Shown here piece by piece: positions 17,179-24,545 of a stretch of DNA of 40,335 nucleotides. This DNA is from Litorilinea aerophila (lineage in GTDB: Bacteria; Chloroflexota; Anaerolineae; Caldilineales; Caldilineaceae), in contig CAMDEX010000019.1 in assembly GCA_945897075.1 (NCBI GenBank), positions 1-40,335 of the forward strand, written 5' to 3'. Position 1 is the stretch's first letter, and the number at the start of each line of letters is the position of its first letter. A program made the position numbers and the translations under genes. Under the pieces are notes generated by a model, which saw nothing but the letters and a program-made list of their open reading frames with translations, did no database searches and was not told the DNA's origin.

Positions 17179-17871
17179 GTGATTGACAATGAGCGTGTGG
17201 TGGGCGAAAGCAAAGTGAAGCCCGTGGCCGACAACCGGCTCTCTCCCGCTGCTCCGGAAGCCGGCAGTGATCCGGTTTCGTCCCAGCGAGCAGCCGAGGC
17301 CCTGCTGGTTCTAAAGGCCAAGCGCGACGCCAACGCCTTTGGCCTTCTCTACGAACGCTATGTGGACCGCATCTACGCCTACATTTACAACCGGGTCCAC
17401 AACGGGCAGGAAGCCGAAGATCTGACCGCCCGCACCTTTTACCGGGCGCTGGCCAAGCTGGACAGCTACGAAGATCGGGGGCTGCCCTTTTCGGCCTGGC
17501 TCTACCGCATCGCCCACAATCTGGTCGCCAACCACCACCGGGACAACAGCCGCCGCCAGTTTGTGCCTTTTGACATACTCAACCTGGCCGGACGCAAGCA
17601 GAACGAACCGGAAGAGGTGATTGCCCGCGAAGAGGAGCACGAAACCCTCTGGCAGGCCATCGAGCGGCTGCCTGCTGAACGCCGCGATCTGCTGATCTAC
17701 AAATTCAGCAACCGGCTCTCCAATCTGGAGATCGGTGAACTGATGGACAAGAGCGAAGGCGCGATCAAATCCCTCTATTTTCGGACACTGGCCGCGCTGC
17801 GTAAAGAATTGAAGGGCTACGCTTGGGGAAGGGAAGATGCGGATGAAACAGGGGAATCACAACACGACTGA
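17179..17871 (+). CDS. ECF-subfamily RNA polymerase sigma factor
   Basis: A 230-residue protein. Region 2 spans about residues 50-115 (FGLLYERYVDRIYAYIYNRV, then DLTARTFYRALAKL and SAWLYRIAHNLVANHHR). Region 4 spans about 155-215 (LPAERRDLLIYKFSNRLSNLEIGELM and GAIKSLYFRTLAALRKEL). The N-terminal 40 residues are a variable extension. It directs RNA polymerase to an unknown regulon. The start is a GTG at 17179; no better start is in frame before region 2. The next gene overlaps it by 35 nt and encodes a membrane protein that is the likely anti-sigma factor. Confidence 0.93.
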   Translation: MIDNERVVGESKVKPVADNRLSPAAPEAGSDPVSSQRAAEALLVLKAKRDANAFGLLYERYVDRIYAYIYNRVHNGQEAEDLTARTFYRALAKLDSYEDRGLPFSAWLYRIAHNLVANHHRDNSRRQFVPFDILNLAGRKQNEPEEVIAREEEHETLWQAIERLPAERRDLLIYKFSNRLSNLEIGELMDKSEGAIKSLYFRTLAALRKELKGYAWGREDADETGESQHD

Positions 17872-18382
17872 TGGCTATTGGCAATGGTCCGCGCGGCTGA
17901 GCGAACGCATCCCCCACGGCTGGCTGGAAAGGGCCGGGTGGTTGGCTGCCGGGGAGAGCGACGCCCTGGACCCGGCAGATGTGCTGGATGCCCACGCCCA
18001 GCTTCTTGTCGCCAGTCGATCCCAGCCCTTCAAACCGGTGCCCTATGTGGCTGCGGACGCCGACGAGCTTACTGTTTTGACCCATCTGGCCGGGCGGGTG
18101 GCCTATACAGTACGCCCTGCCTATCCATCGCCCCGCTTCCGCAAGGAGCTACGCCAGGCTCTCCTCTCCACCCACCGCCAACAGGCCGCCCAGCGCCGCA
18201 TCTTTGCCCATCCCCTCTTTGAGAAAGGGGTGGTGGATCGTTCGCTGCTCGAACGGCTGGAGATCAACTCGCCCTGGTTCTGGCAGATCGCGGCGGCTCT
18301 CCCGCTGCTGATCGCCATCGTCGCCATTCTCTGGCGCTATACCCGCCGACCCACAGCGCAGACAGAGAAGTTGGCGGCGTAG
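17837..18382 (+). CDS. Membrane protein, candidate anti-sigma factor
   Basis: A 181-residue protein with no recognised family. About 145 residues are soluble and, by topology, cytosolic. One membrane helix follows near residues 147-167 (FWQIAAALPLLIAIVAIL) and then a short basic tail. It overlaps the sigma gene by 35 nt and is co-transcribed. The size, single helix and position fit an anti-sigma factor, but no zinc-binding HXXXCXXC motif is present. The segment RFRKELRQALLSTHRQQ is amphipathic and could face the sigma factor. Two ATGs (17837, 17843) are possible starts. Confidence 0.75.
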   Translation: MRMKQGNHNTTDGYWQWSARLSERIPHGWLERAGWLAAGESDALDPADVLDAHAQLLVASRSQPFKPVPYVAADADELTVLTHLAGRVAYTVRPAYPSPRFRKELRQALLSTHRQQAAQRRIFAHPLFEKGVVDRSLLERLEINSPWFWQIAAALPLLIAIVAILWRYTRRPTAQTEKLAA

Positions 18383-18404
18383 ACCGCCGTCCGCCGTCAC
18401 CCTG

Positions 18405-19031
18405 TCACCCTGTCATCTTCATTCCCCGCCCCAGCGCATCGAACGCCTCTATTCTTGCCTGTGCTGCCGGGCTGTCTGGAAATTCGTCGGCAAAGAGCGA
18501 CCAGATCATCGTTCCTTCGGCTTTGCCCTGGGGCGTCGTGCGCCGTCGGCGCAGGGTGGCTTCGTGGGTATAGCCCAGCTTGCGCGGCACAGACGCGCTG
18601 CGGATGTTGTTGGGATCACAGCGAATCTCCACCCAATCCACCCCGTGAATGGCAAAGGCAGCCTTTGTCAGCGCCGCCGCGATCTCTGTCGCCAGTCCCC
18701 GGTTGATATAGGCTACGTGAATCCAGTAGCCGATCTCCAGACAGTTGCCCTCGTCCCGCTTGTGCAGGCCGCTGCCGCCGATGACCGCGTTTTCGTCCCG
18801 GTTGAAGATGCCGTAAATATAGTCTTCATCTTTGTCGAACGCGGCCCGCGCCCCGCGTAGAAATGCAATCCGTTCGTCCAGACTTTTCGGTTCCCCCGCG
18901 GTCCAGGGCATCCACTCGCGCAGATGCGCCAGGCTGGCCTCCATCGCCGCGCTGAGCGTAGGCGCATCCGTTGGCTGCCAACAGCGCAGGGTTGTGCGCT
19001 CCGTTTCGATGCGATAGGCCGGTTTTCTCAT
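18405..19031 (-). CDS. GNAT acetyltransferase, RimJ/RimL type
   Basis: A 208-residue protein with the RimJ/RimL layout. TERTTLRCWQPTDAPTL opens it, IFNRDENAVIGGSGLHK forms the central strands, and EIGYWIHVAYINRGLATE contains the acetyl-CoA loop (RGLATE). VEIRCDPNNIRSASVPRKLGY closes the fold. It would acetylate an amino group on a protein or small molecule; the substrate is unknown. The ATG at 19031 overlaps the stop codon of the metallophosphoesterase gene as ATGA, so the two are translationally coupled. The long extension upstream in the same frame is a shadow of that neighbour. Confidence 0.9.
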   Translation of the reverse strand: MRKPAYRIETERTTLRCWQPTDAPTLSAAMEASLAHLREWMPWTAGEPKSLDERIAFLRGARAAFDKDEDYIYGIFNRDENAVIGGSGLHKRDEGNCLEIGYWIHVAYINRGLATEIAAALTKAAFAIHGVDWVEIRCDPNNIRSASVPRKLGYTHEATLRRRRTTPQGKAEGTMIWSLFADEFPDSPAAQARIEAFDALGRGMKMTG

Positions 19032-19972
19032 GCGTCGCCCCCTCGGCCGCTTCCCTGCAGGTTGATTGTGAAATCGTGCCAGGCCGGGTCGGGTGTGCGC
19101 CAGTCGGAACCGGCACCGGCTGTGCGGCTGCGTTGAGAGAGTTCGGGTAAGGGCAGGGGGCGGTACTGGACGCGCAGAGAGGTGGGCGTCAGCGTCAGCA
19201 GCAGCCAGCCCAGCGGGAATTGAATCAGCGAGGGCGTGACGACAAAGCGCGCCGGCTGGTCGCCCACCATCACCTCCTGCGCGTCCAAAATGTGGGCGTG
19301 GCCCTGAAAGACGGCCCGCACGTTGCCGTGGCGGGCGCAAATCTCCAAGACCGCGTCGCTGTTTGCCGTGGCGTAAAGCGTGCGCCAGGGCTGGGGATTG
19401 GCCCAGGGATGGAGCAGTTGGTGGGTGAAGAGAATCACTGGCCGCCCGCCCGCTTCAGCCAGGGAGCGATCCAGCCGCGCCAATTCGGCGTCGGCGATCC
19501 AGCCGTGGGTGGGGTCTTTGGGCAGGGCAGCCAGCCGCTGCTCGTCGCTGTGGCCCTGGCTGTGGAGAAAGACAAGGCGGGCCACCCCCGTATCAACCGT
19601 TCGCCCCAGGCGAGGAGCCAGCCCCAGCAGCCCTTCGCAGAAGGAATAGTCATCTGACGCGGCGGGGCAGTCGTGGTTGCCGGGCACGCCATAAAATTGG
19701 GGCGCGGCGGCGCGCAGGTCGCGGTTCAAGCGTTCCAGCGCGGCGTAGAAGGCCGCGTGCGGCATCTCAAATGCGCCGCCGCCGCAGGTAAAATCGCCCA
19801 AATGGATCAAAATGTCTGGCGACTGGGACTGAACATCCTCTAAAAACGCTGCGTAGATGGCTGCAAACGAGGGCTGGAGTTGCTCTTGCTCCCCGCCAAA
19901 GGCGCGGGTTGCACCCGGCCAGGCGTGGGTGTCGGTCATCAGTGCGATGCGTATAGGGTGTGTTGGGTTCAT
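19028..19972 (-). CDS. Calcineurin-like metallophosphoesterase
   Basis: A 314-residue protein with the complete metal-binding set: DTHAWPG near residue 14, HLGDFTCGG near 58, GVPGNHDCPA near 97, FTHQLLHP near 182, and FQGHAHILD near 222. The family cleaves phosphomono- or diesters with two metal ions. The residues after 250 (PLPLPELSQRSRTAGAG) are less conserved. No signal peptide is seen, so it should be cytosolic. It is the first gene of a two-gene unit with the GNAT gene. Its substrate cannot be told from the sequence. Confidence 0.88.
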   Translation of the reverse strand: MNPTHPIRIALMTDTHAWPGATRAFGGEQEQLQPSFAAIYAAFLEDVQSQSPDILIHLGDFTCGGGAFEMPHAAFYAALERLNRDLRAAAPQFYGVPGNHDCPAASDDYSFCEGLLGLAPRLGRTVDTGVARLVFLHSQGHSDEQRLAALPKDPTHGWIADAELARLDRSLAEAGGRPVILFTHQLLHPWANPQPWRTLYATANSDAVLEICARHGNVRAVFQGHAHILDAQEVMVGDQPARFVVTPSLIQFPLGWLLLTLTPTSLRVQYRPLPLPELSQRSRTAGAGSDWRTPDPAWHDFTINLQGSGRGGDA

Positions 19973-20009
19973 TGTTGAAGTGTTCCTGGTAAAATCGGGA
20001 AAAGTTTTT

Positions 20010-20062
20010 AGAACACGGATGACAGAATTTACGGATTTGCTCTGCGTAATCGGCGTTCATCA
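20010..20062. repeat. AGAACACGGATGACAGAATT repeat, single copy
   Basis: The 29-bp unit at 20010-20038 differs by few bases from both arms of the inverted repeat at 23482-23630. The remaining gap sequence (20039-20084) contains CTCTGCGTAATCGGCG words of the same style and no gene. Confidence 0.8.
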
Positions 20063-20084
20063 GCGTCCAAAAATTTTCTTGGAA

Positions 20085-20930
20085 TTATTCTGAAAACCAG
20101 CGGTTTTCCAATGCGTTCAGAAAACCTGTCGTCACAAAATCTGTCAGCGCAGACTCAATCTCTTCGTGTAGTGTGTAGGCTGCCAAAGGCAGCGCGATGA
20201 CGTAAGGGTTGCTCTCCAGGGCAGCGCCTACGGCCAACAGGTCGGCCCCCTCCCCCTGCATCTGGCGCAGCGTCACCCCATCCACCAACACCCCGTCCGC
20301 CGCGCCGTTGAGCATCGCCTCGACGGCTGCCTGGGGGCTGGGAAAGGTGAGACGCTGGAGGGTGGGATCGCCGCGCTGTAATTTACGGGCTGCCGCGTCG
20401 CCGGCGCTGCCCCACTCCACCGCCAGCCGTTTCCCCGCCAGATCGTCCACGCCCCGGATGGGGGACTCTTTGCCAACGGCCAGCCGTACCCCTGCTTCGA
20501 AATAGCTGCTCGAATAGCGCAGGTCTTCGGTCAAGCGGGGATCATAGGGCAGTGCGCTGACGACGCTATCTACCTTCCCGGCCAGGAGCGCATCGGTCAG
20601 CCCGTCAAAGCCGATGGCAACGATCTGCACCTGCGCCCCCCACCGGGCCGCGATAGCCTGGGCCAGCTCCACATCGAAGCCGGTGGGCTGGCCCGCTCCG
20701 TCCAGCAGGTCAAAGGGCGGAAAACTGGGGTCCATCCCCACCCGCCAGACGCCGCTCTGCTGGATTCGCTGCCACGTCCCGTCCTCGCTCGTCAGAAAGT
20801 AGCGATTGATCCACCCAAACGCAAGCAGCCCGACGATGACCAACGCTGCGCAGGCCAGAAGCAGGTGTTGCTGGTGACTTGCCAGGTTTCGGAAAACCTG
20901 GCGGGTTTGGCGCTTGCACAGGCTATTCAT
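20085..20930 (-). CDS. Membrane-anchored amino-acid-type solute-binding protein
   Basis: A 281-residue protein of the SBP_bac_3 family. It begins with a membrane anchor (about residues 22-42, LLLACAALVIVGLLAFGWI). The binding domain shows WRVGMDPSFPPFDLLD, TGFDVELAQAIAARWGA, DSVVSALPYDPRL and VEWGSAGDAAARKL. Relatives bind polar amino acids for ABC import. No permease or ATPase gene is nearby, so it may serve a distant transporter or act as a sensor. The ATG at 20930 overlaps the stop codon of the upstream glycosidase gene as ATGA. A palindromic repeat is embedded near the N-terminus and codes for RQVFRNLAS. Confidence 0.87.
   Translation of the reverse strand: MNSLCKRQTRQVFRNLASHQQHLLLACAALVIVGLLAFGWINRYFLTSEDGTWQRIQQSGVWRVGMDPSFPPFDLLDGAGQPTGFDVELAQAIAARWGAQVQIVAIGFDGLTDALLAGKVDSVVSALPYDPRLTEDLRYSSSYFEAGVRLAVGKESPIRGVDDLAGKRLAVEWGSAGDAAARKLQRGDPTLQRLTFPSPQAAVEAMLNGAADGVLVDGVTLRQMQGEGADLLAVGAALESNPYVIALPLAAYTLHEEIESALTDFVTTGFLNALENRWFSE
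20883..20902. repeat. CCAGGTTTCGGAAAACCTGG palindrome inside the binding-protein gene
   Basis: A 20-bp element with near-perfect symmetry inside the first 20 codons. It looks like an intergenic palindrome captured by the reading frame. Confidence 0.6.
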
Positions 20931-22096
20931 TGAGCCTCTCTGACGCCCTGGGCATAGCCCTGCACTTCCCAATAGATCGGCTTCGGCTCGAAATCTGTGC
21001 CGACAAATGTGTAATGGTCCTGGTAGCTCTTGGCATCCCAGGGGTAGCGAAAGGCCCACAGCGCGATAGCATCCAACCAGGGCCAACTGGCTGCCAACTC
21101 ATAGGCACGGATGGTGTTTTCAATGCGCCGCGCCGCTGTGACTGAACGGCTCCAGCGGGGGTGATCGTTCCAGCCGCTTTCGGTGATGATCGCCTGTTTG
21201 TGGCCGTCGCCATTGCGCACCATCAGGCCGCGCGCCAGTTCGGCCCGGCGGAAATTGACTACCTGCGGGTCGGGCGGGTCGTCGGCGTCAAAGCTCCAGC
21301 CGTAGGCGTGGATGGCCAGACTATCGAAATAGTCGGCGGCCCCGGCGTCGTACATCCGTTGTAAATAGATCAGATCATCCATCCCCCATTCGCTGCCGGG
21401 TGGGGCCAGTGTGGGGGCCAGCGCCCCAGCCAACACCTGCACATCCGGGTTGGCTTGCTTGAGCATAGGATAGACAATTTTCAACAATTTTGTATAGCTT
21501 TCTGGGTCTACGGGCCGAAATCCCCACTCCTGGCTCAGGTTTGGTTCGTTCCACAAAATGATGTGGCGGACCTGCCCCCGGTAGCGCGCCGCGAAAGCCG
21601 CGGCAAATCGGCCAAAATCGGCGTACTGCGCTTCGTCCAGGTAGAGGGGGAGCGTATCCTGCGGTCGCGCCCATTCGGGCACAAAGCCCAGGCGGGCGAT
21701 GACCGTCAGCCCCTGGCGGTTGGCGTGGGCGATCACAGCGTCCGGGTGATTCCATGCGAAGCGCCCCGGCTCTGGCTCGTAATAAGCCCAGGGAAAATAC
21801 TCGACGATCCAGGGCGCGCCCATTTCGCGCACCATCTCCAGGCTGCGTTTGATTTTCCACTCCTCGGCCTCGTCGGTCAAGCGGGTGTGAACGCCCATCT
21901 TCGGGTTGACGGTGACGACCGTCTGTTGGGGGCCAAGCGCCACCGCGGGCAGCAGTGAGCGAACAAAAAAGTAGAGTGTTGCCAGAGCAAGCAGCAGCGC
22001 CAGGCCGACGGCGATACGGGATGCAAGGGGACGATCCCGCAGGAGATCAGAAGTTCCCCGTATCCGGGCAATGAGAGTTGATTTTTCGCTGTTCAA
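20927..22096 (-). CDS. Membrane-anchored clan GH-A glycosidase-like protein
   Basis: A 389-residue protein with an N-terminal membrane anchor (about residues 27-50) and a TIM-barrel domain of the GH39/cellulase type. The acid/base Glu sits in HIILWNEPNLSQEWG near residue 185, and the nucleophile Glu in AIITESGWNDHP near 300. Strand-end features such as VIARLGFVPEWARP and DSLAIHAYGWSFD fit. It probably acts on a glycan outside the cell; the linkage cannot be told. The only start in frame is a TTG at 22096, which lacks a strong ribosome site, so the true start is uncertain by a few codons. It is coupled to the solute-binding protein downstream. Confidence 0.82.
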   Translation of the reverse strand: MNSEKSTLIARIRGTSDLLRDRPLASRIAVGLALLLALATLYFFVRSLLPAVALGPQQTVVTVNPKMGVHTRLTDEAEEWKIKRSLEMVREMGAPWIVEYFPWAYYEPEPGRFAWNHPDAVIAHANRQGLTVIARLGFVPEWARPQDTLPLYLDEAQYADFGRFAAAFAARYRGQVRHIILWNEPNLSQEWGFRPVDPESYTKLLKIVYPMLKQANPDVQVLAGALAPTLAPPGSEWGMDDLIYLQRMYDAGAADYFDSLAIHAYGWSFDADDPPDPQVVNFRRAELARGLMVRNGDGHKQAIITESGWNDHPRWSRSVTAARRIENTIRAYELAASWPWLDAIALWAFRYPWDAKSYQDHYTFVGTDFEPKPIYWEVQGYAQGVREAQ

Positions 22097-22231
22097 AGTA
22101 GGTTTGGGGGCACTGGCGGCATTCGAAGGATGGAAGACCGGCTCCTCTCAGCCGTGCGTTGGCTTCTCCCGGCACAGGCGGGTCGGGTGGATGGCGCTCT
22201 CTTGCCAGGAAAACCCAACCTACGACCACCA

Positions 22232-22281
22232 GCGGTCGGCGGTCGGCGGTCGGCGGTCGGCGGTTCGTTGTCTGCGGTCTA
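22232..22281. repeat. CGGTCGGCGGTCGG tandem repeat
   Basis: Five 7- to 8-bp units (GGTCGGC) followed by GTTGTCTGCGGTCTAC. It follows the stop codon of the coiled-coil gene. The rest of the gap (22097-22231) holds no gene. Confidence 0.85.
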
Positions 22282-22287
22282 CTGATT

Positions 22288-22827
22288 CTACGTCCTGCTT
22301 GGGCGGCTGGCAACCGGCGCTGCGGGCGCGGGGGCCGGGGGGGCTTCTTGGCGGCTCTCCTCGATGGCCTGAATCCCATTCTTGGCCTGCTGCAGCACAC
22401 CGGCCAATTGACCCACCAACTGTTGCAACATGTCCACCGTATAATCTTCGGCGTCAAGAATCAGTGCATTGGCCTGGTCTCGGCTGCGTATGACCAGACG
22501 TTCGGCCTCGTCCCGGCTCTGGGCGATAATCCGTTCGGCTTCGCGCTGGGCTTCCTGGGCTATCGTGTCCCGGTTGATCATCTCCAGGGCGTGTTGCCGG
22601 GCCTGCTCGACAATCGAATCGGCTTCGCGGCGCGCATCGTCCAGAATGCGGTCACGCTCTGCCACCATCCGTTCGCTCTCTTTGATGGCGCTGGGCACGC
22701 TGATGCGCATCTGGTCGATCAGCCGCAGGCATTCCTCGCCGCTGACAACCAGCGAGGCGCTGAGCGGCAGCCGATAGCCGCGGTTGAGTACTTGCTCCAG
22801 TTGATCTACCAGTTGCAGGATTTCCAT
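22288..22827 (-). CDS. Coiled-coil protein, DivIVA/AtpF-like, next to coaD
   Basis: A 179-residue protein that is mostly a charged coiled coil from about residue 45 to 150 (AERDRILDDARREADSIVE and EAQREAERIIAQSRDEAERL). The N-terminal 40 residues (MEILQLVDQLEQVLNRGYRLP) resemble the start of proteins found beside coaD in Chloroflexota. The C-terminal tail is Ala/Pro-rich. Such proteins are often labelled as ATPase subunit-like by the coiled coil alone; a role in cell envelope or division is a guess. The ATG at 22827 follows GAGGGAACGG. It is separated from coaD by a hairpin repeat. Confidence 0.82.
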   Translation of the reverse strand: MEILQLVDQLEQVLNRGYRLPLSASLVVSGEECLRLIDQMRISVPSAIKESERMVAERDRILDDARREADSIVEQARQHALEMINRDTIAQEAQREAERIIAQSRDEAERLVIRSRDQANALILDAEDYTVDMLQQLVGQLAGVLQQAKNGIQAIEESRQEAPPAPAPAAPVASRPSRT

Positions 22828-22848
22828 TCCGTTCCCTCAAGTTATCCG

Positions 22849-22905
22849 AAAGTCCCCGACACTTTGTGGTATGTCGGCTCGCTGGGACAGAAAGCGCCGG
22901 GGATT
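22849..22905. repeat. AGTCCCCGGCACTT hairpin family, copy after coaD
   Basis: AAAGTCCCCGACACTTT pairs imperfectly with AAAGCGCCGGGGATTTT. It starts right after the coaD stop codon, in a place where it could act as a weak terminator for coaD. Confidence 0.7.
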
Positions 22906-23466
22906 TTAGCCGTGGTGGGTCAGTTTGCTGCGGGTTTTGGTGACACTCTTCTTCGCTGGCGGATTGGTGCCGGGGAGATCAGCCCGGTTTTCGGCCAATC
23001 GTTGCGCCATGGCCTGGGCGATGGCCGGTTGCACCCAGGACGAGATATCCCCATGCAGTCCAGCTACTTCCTTAACGATTGTCGAACTCAGATAGATATA
23101 CTCTGTACTGGAGATCAGACAGCAGAGTTCGATCTCTGGGGCCATCTTCCGGTTGGCCAGACCGATCTGGGATTCAAACTCAAAATCGGCCAGGTTGCGC
23201 AGACCGCGCACGATGACCCGCGCGTCAATCGTGCGCGCACATTCTACCGTCAAACCCACAAAAGGGACAATTGAGCAATTCGACAGGTGAGCCAATGCCC
23301 CACGCACGAGAGCCACCCGTTCTGCCGTGTTGAAGAGCAGCTTCTTGGGCGGCGCATCGTAGACGCCGATCACCAGTTCATCAAAAATGGAGGCGGCCCG
23401 CTGGGCAATGTCTATGTGGCCGTTGTGGATGGGATCGAAGGTGCCGGGATAGAGTGCGCGGATCAT
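22906..23466 (-). CDS. coaD: Phosphopantetheine adenylyltransferase (coenzyme A synthesis)
   Basis: A 186-residue protein. It transfers AMP from ATP to 4'-phosphopantetheine, the fourth step of coenzyme A synthesis. The nucleotide-binding motif [15 protein letters not shown] at residues 5-19 and [13 protein letters not shown] near 90 are diagnostic, as is [11 protein letters not shown] near 127. The C-terminal 25 residues ([19 protein letters not shown]) extend beyond the usual 160-residue length and are basic and probably disordered. The ATG at 23466 follows AAGGAG at good spacing. Confidence 0.97.
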   Translation of the reverse strand: MIRALYPGTFDPIHNGHIDIAQRAASIFDELVIGVYDAPPKKLLFNTAERVALVRGALAHLSNCSIVPFVGLTVECARTIDARVIVRGLRNLADFEFESQIGLANRKMAPEIELCCLISSTEYIYLSSTIVKEVAGLHGDISSWVQPAIAQAMAQRLAENRADLPGTNPPAKKSVTKTRSKLTHHG

Positions 23467-23481
23467 TGGCTCTCCTTGGGT

Positions 23482-23630
23482 AGAACACGGATTGCAGAAT
23501 TGACGGATTTGACCTTGATTTTACTGCAAAAAGCTCTTGCAGCTACTGATGAACACTGGTTCTTCTCTGTTAATCGGGAACGCGGAATGATAGACACAAG
23601 CAAATCCGTCAATTCTGTCATCCGTGTTCT
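23482..23630. repeat. Large inverted repeat with AGAACACGGAT arms
   Basis: Arms of 29 nt (23482-23510 and 23602-23630) match at 27 positions as reverse complements, with a 91-nt middle of no coding potential. A related single arm is at 20010-20038. The element fills the gap between coaD and the HAD gene. Confidence 0.85.
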
Positions 23631-23633
23631 CTA

Positions 23634-24287
23634 TTAAAAACAGGCGAACAGTTCTGTCGGCGTCAGATCGGCCAGGGAGTCAAGGCGCAGGTCGGCCTGG
23701 GAAAAGTCGGAAAAGCGGGTGACGCTGTTGGGCACAACCAGACAGCGCAGACCCGCGCCTTTGGCCGCCAGCATCCCTGTACGCGAATCTTCGATGGCCA
23801 ACGTCTGGTCAGGATGTGCCCCCAGCGCGGCCGCGGCCAGCCGGTAGAGGGCCGGGTCCGGTTTCACCCGCTCCACATCGTCCGCGGTGCGCACGGCCTG
23901 GAAGTGGTGGCGCAGCCCCAGCCGGGCCAAATTGCCTTCCACCCAATCCCGTGACGAACTGGAGGCCACGGCCAGCCCGATCCCGGCGGCCTGGGCTGCG
24001 CCGATCAGCGCCTCCACACCGGGCATAGGCGGCTGCTGTTCGATCAATTCCAACACCCGTTTGCGCCGAGTCTGGTGGGTGGCAATCCGATCCAACACAG
24101 CGCCGGTCTGCCGTTCCAAAATGGCGAAGGGGTCAAAGCCCACCGGTGCGCCGCCCACACACTGAATCCAGACATCCAGCGTCAGTTCGCTGCCGTGGGC
24201 GTCGAAAATTTCCTGCCAGGACTGGTAGTCGGGGCCTTCCGTCTCCAAAATCGTGCCGTCAAAATCAAAGACAATCGCTTGTAACAT
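23634..24287 (-). CDS. HAD-superfamily phosphatase/phosphomutase-like
   Basis: A 217-residue protein of the beta-phosphoglucomutase/phosphoglycolate phosphatase subfamily. Motif I is FDFDGTILETE (nucleophile Asp near 8), motif II lies in LAVASSSSRDWVE, motif III has the Lys of RVKPDPALY, and motif IV is LAIEDSRTGMLAAKGAG. The helical cap (residues 15-85) is of the type that selects the sugar or acid phosphate. The substrate cannot be read from the sequence. The ATG at 24287 follows CCCGGAG. It is a single gene flanked by repeats on both sides. Confidence 0.9.
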   Translation of the reverse strand: MLQAIVFDFDGTILETEGPDYQSWQEIFDAHGSELTLDVWIQCVGGAPVGFDPFAILERQTGAVLDRIATHQTRRKRVLELIEQQPPMPGVEALIGAAQAAGIGLAVASSSSRDWVEGNLARLGLRHHFQAVRTADDVERVKPDPALYRLAAAALGAHPDQTLAIEDSRTGMLAAKGAGLRCLVVPNSVTRFSDFSQADLRLDSLADLTPTELFACF

Positions 24288-24307
24288 TCGGTACTCCGGG
24301 ATGATTG

Positions 24308-24378
24308 AACCACAAAGTCACAAAGACACGAAGGAAAAAATTCTTGCTTTTCTTTGTGTCTTCGTGTCTTGGTGGTTG
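24308..24378. repeat. ACAAAGACACGAAGG imperfect inverted repeat
   Basis: AACCACAAAGTCACAAAGAC and its downstream counterpart CTTCGTGTCTTGGTGGTT form a long imperfect hairpin upstream of the HAD gene. It probably lies in that gene's leader. Confidence 0.8.
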
Positions 24379-24389
24379 ATTTCATGCGC

Positions 24390-24408
24390 CGCAAGCTGTC
24401 AGCTTGCG
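24390..24408. repeat. CGCAAGCTGTCAGCTTGCG palindrome, second copy
   Basis: Shares 18 bases with the element at 10076-10093. Confidence 0.75.
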
Positions 24409-24461
24409 TTACGTATTTTTTAGGCCAGTTCTTCATACACTGTCGAACGCCACGGGGGATG

Positions 24462-24545
24462 AAAAAGTCCCCGGCACTTTCTTTCTCAGCGAGCCTGTAG
24501 GTGAAGTTCCCGCCAGCGCAGTGCGTGAAGTGCCGGGGACTTTTT
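24462..24545 (-). terminator. AGTCCCCGGCACTT hairpin after hemW, terminator-like
   Basis: Perfect 18-nt arms (24462-24479 and 24528-24545) enclose a 48-nt loop and begin at the hemW stop codon. On the minus strand the distal arm ends in CTTTTT, so it could terminate hemW transcription. It is also the best-preserved member of the hairpin family. Confidence 0.65.

Noticed and set aside
19032-19340. N-terminal extension of the GNAT protein by about 100 residues
   Set aside because: The extension overlaps the metallophosphoesterase gene and has shadow-like composition; ATG 19031 gives the normal family length and an ATGA overlap.
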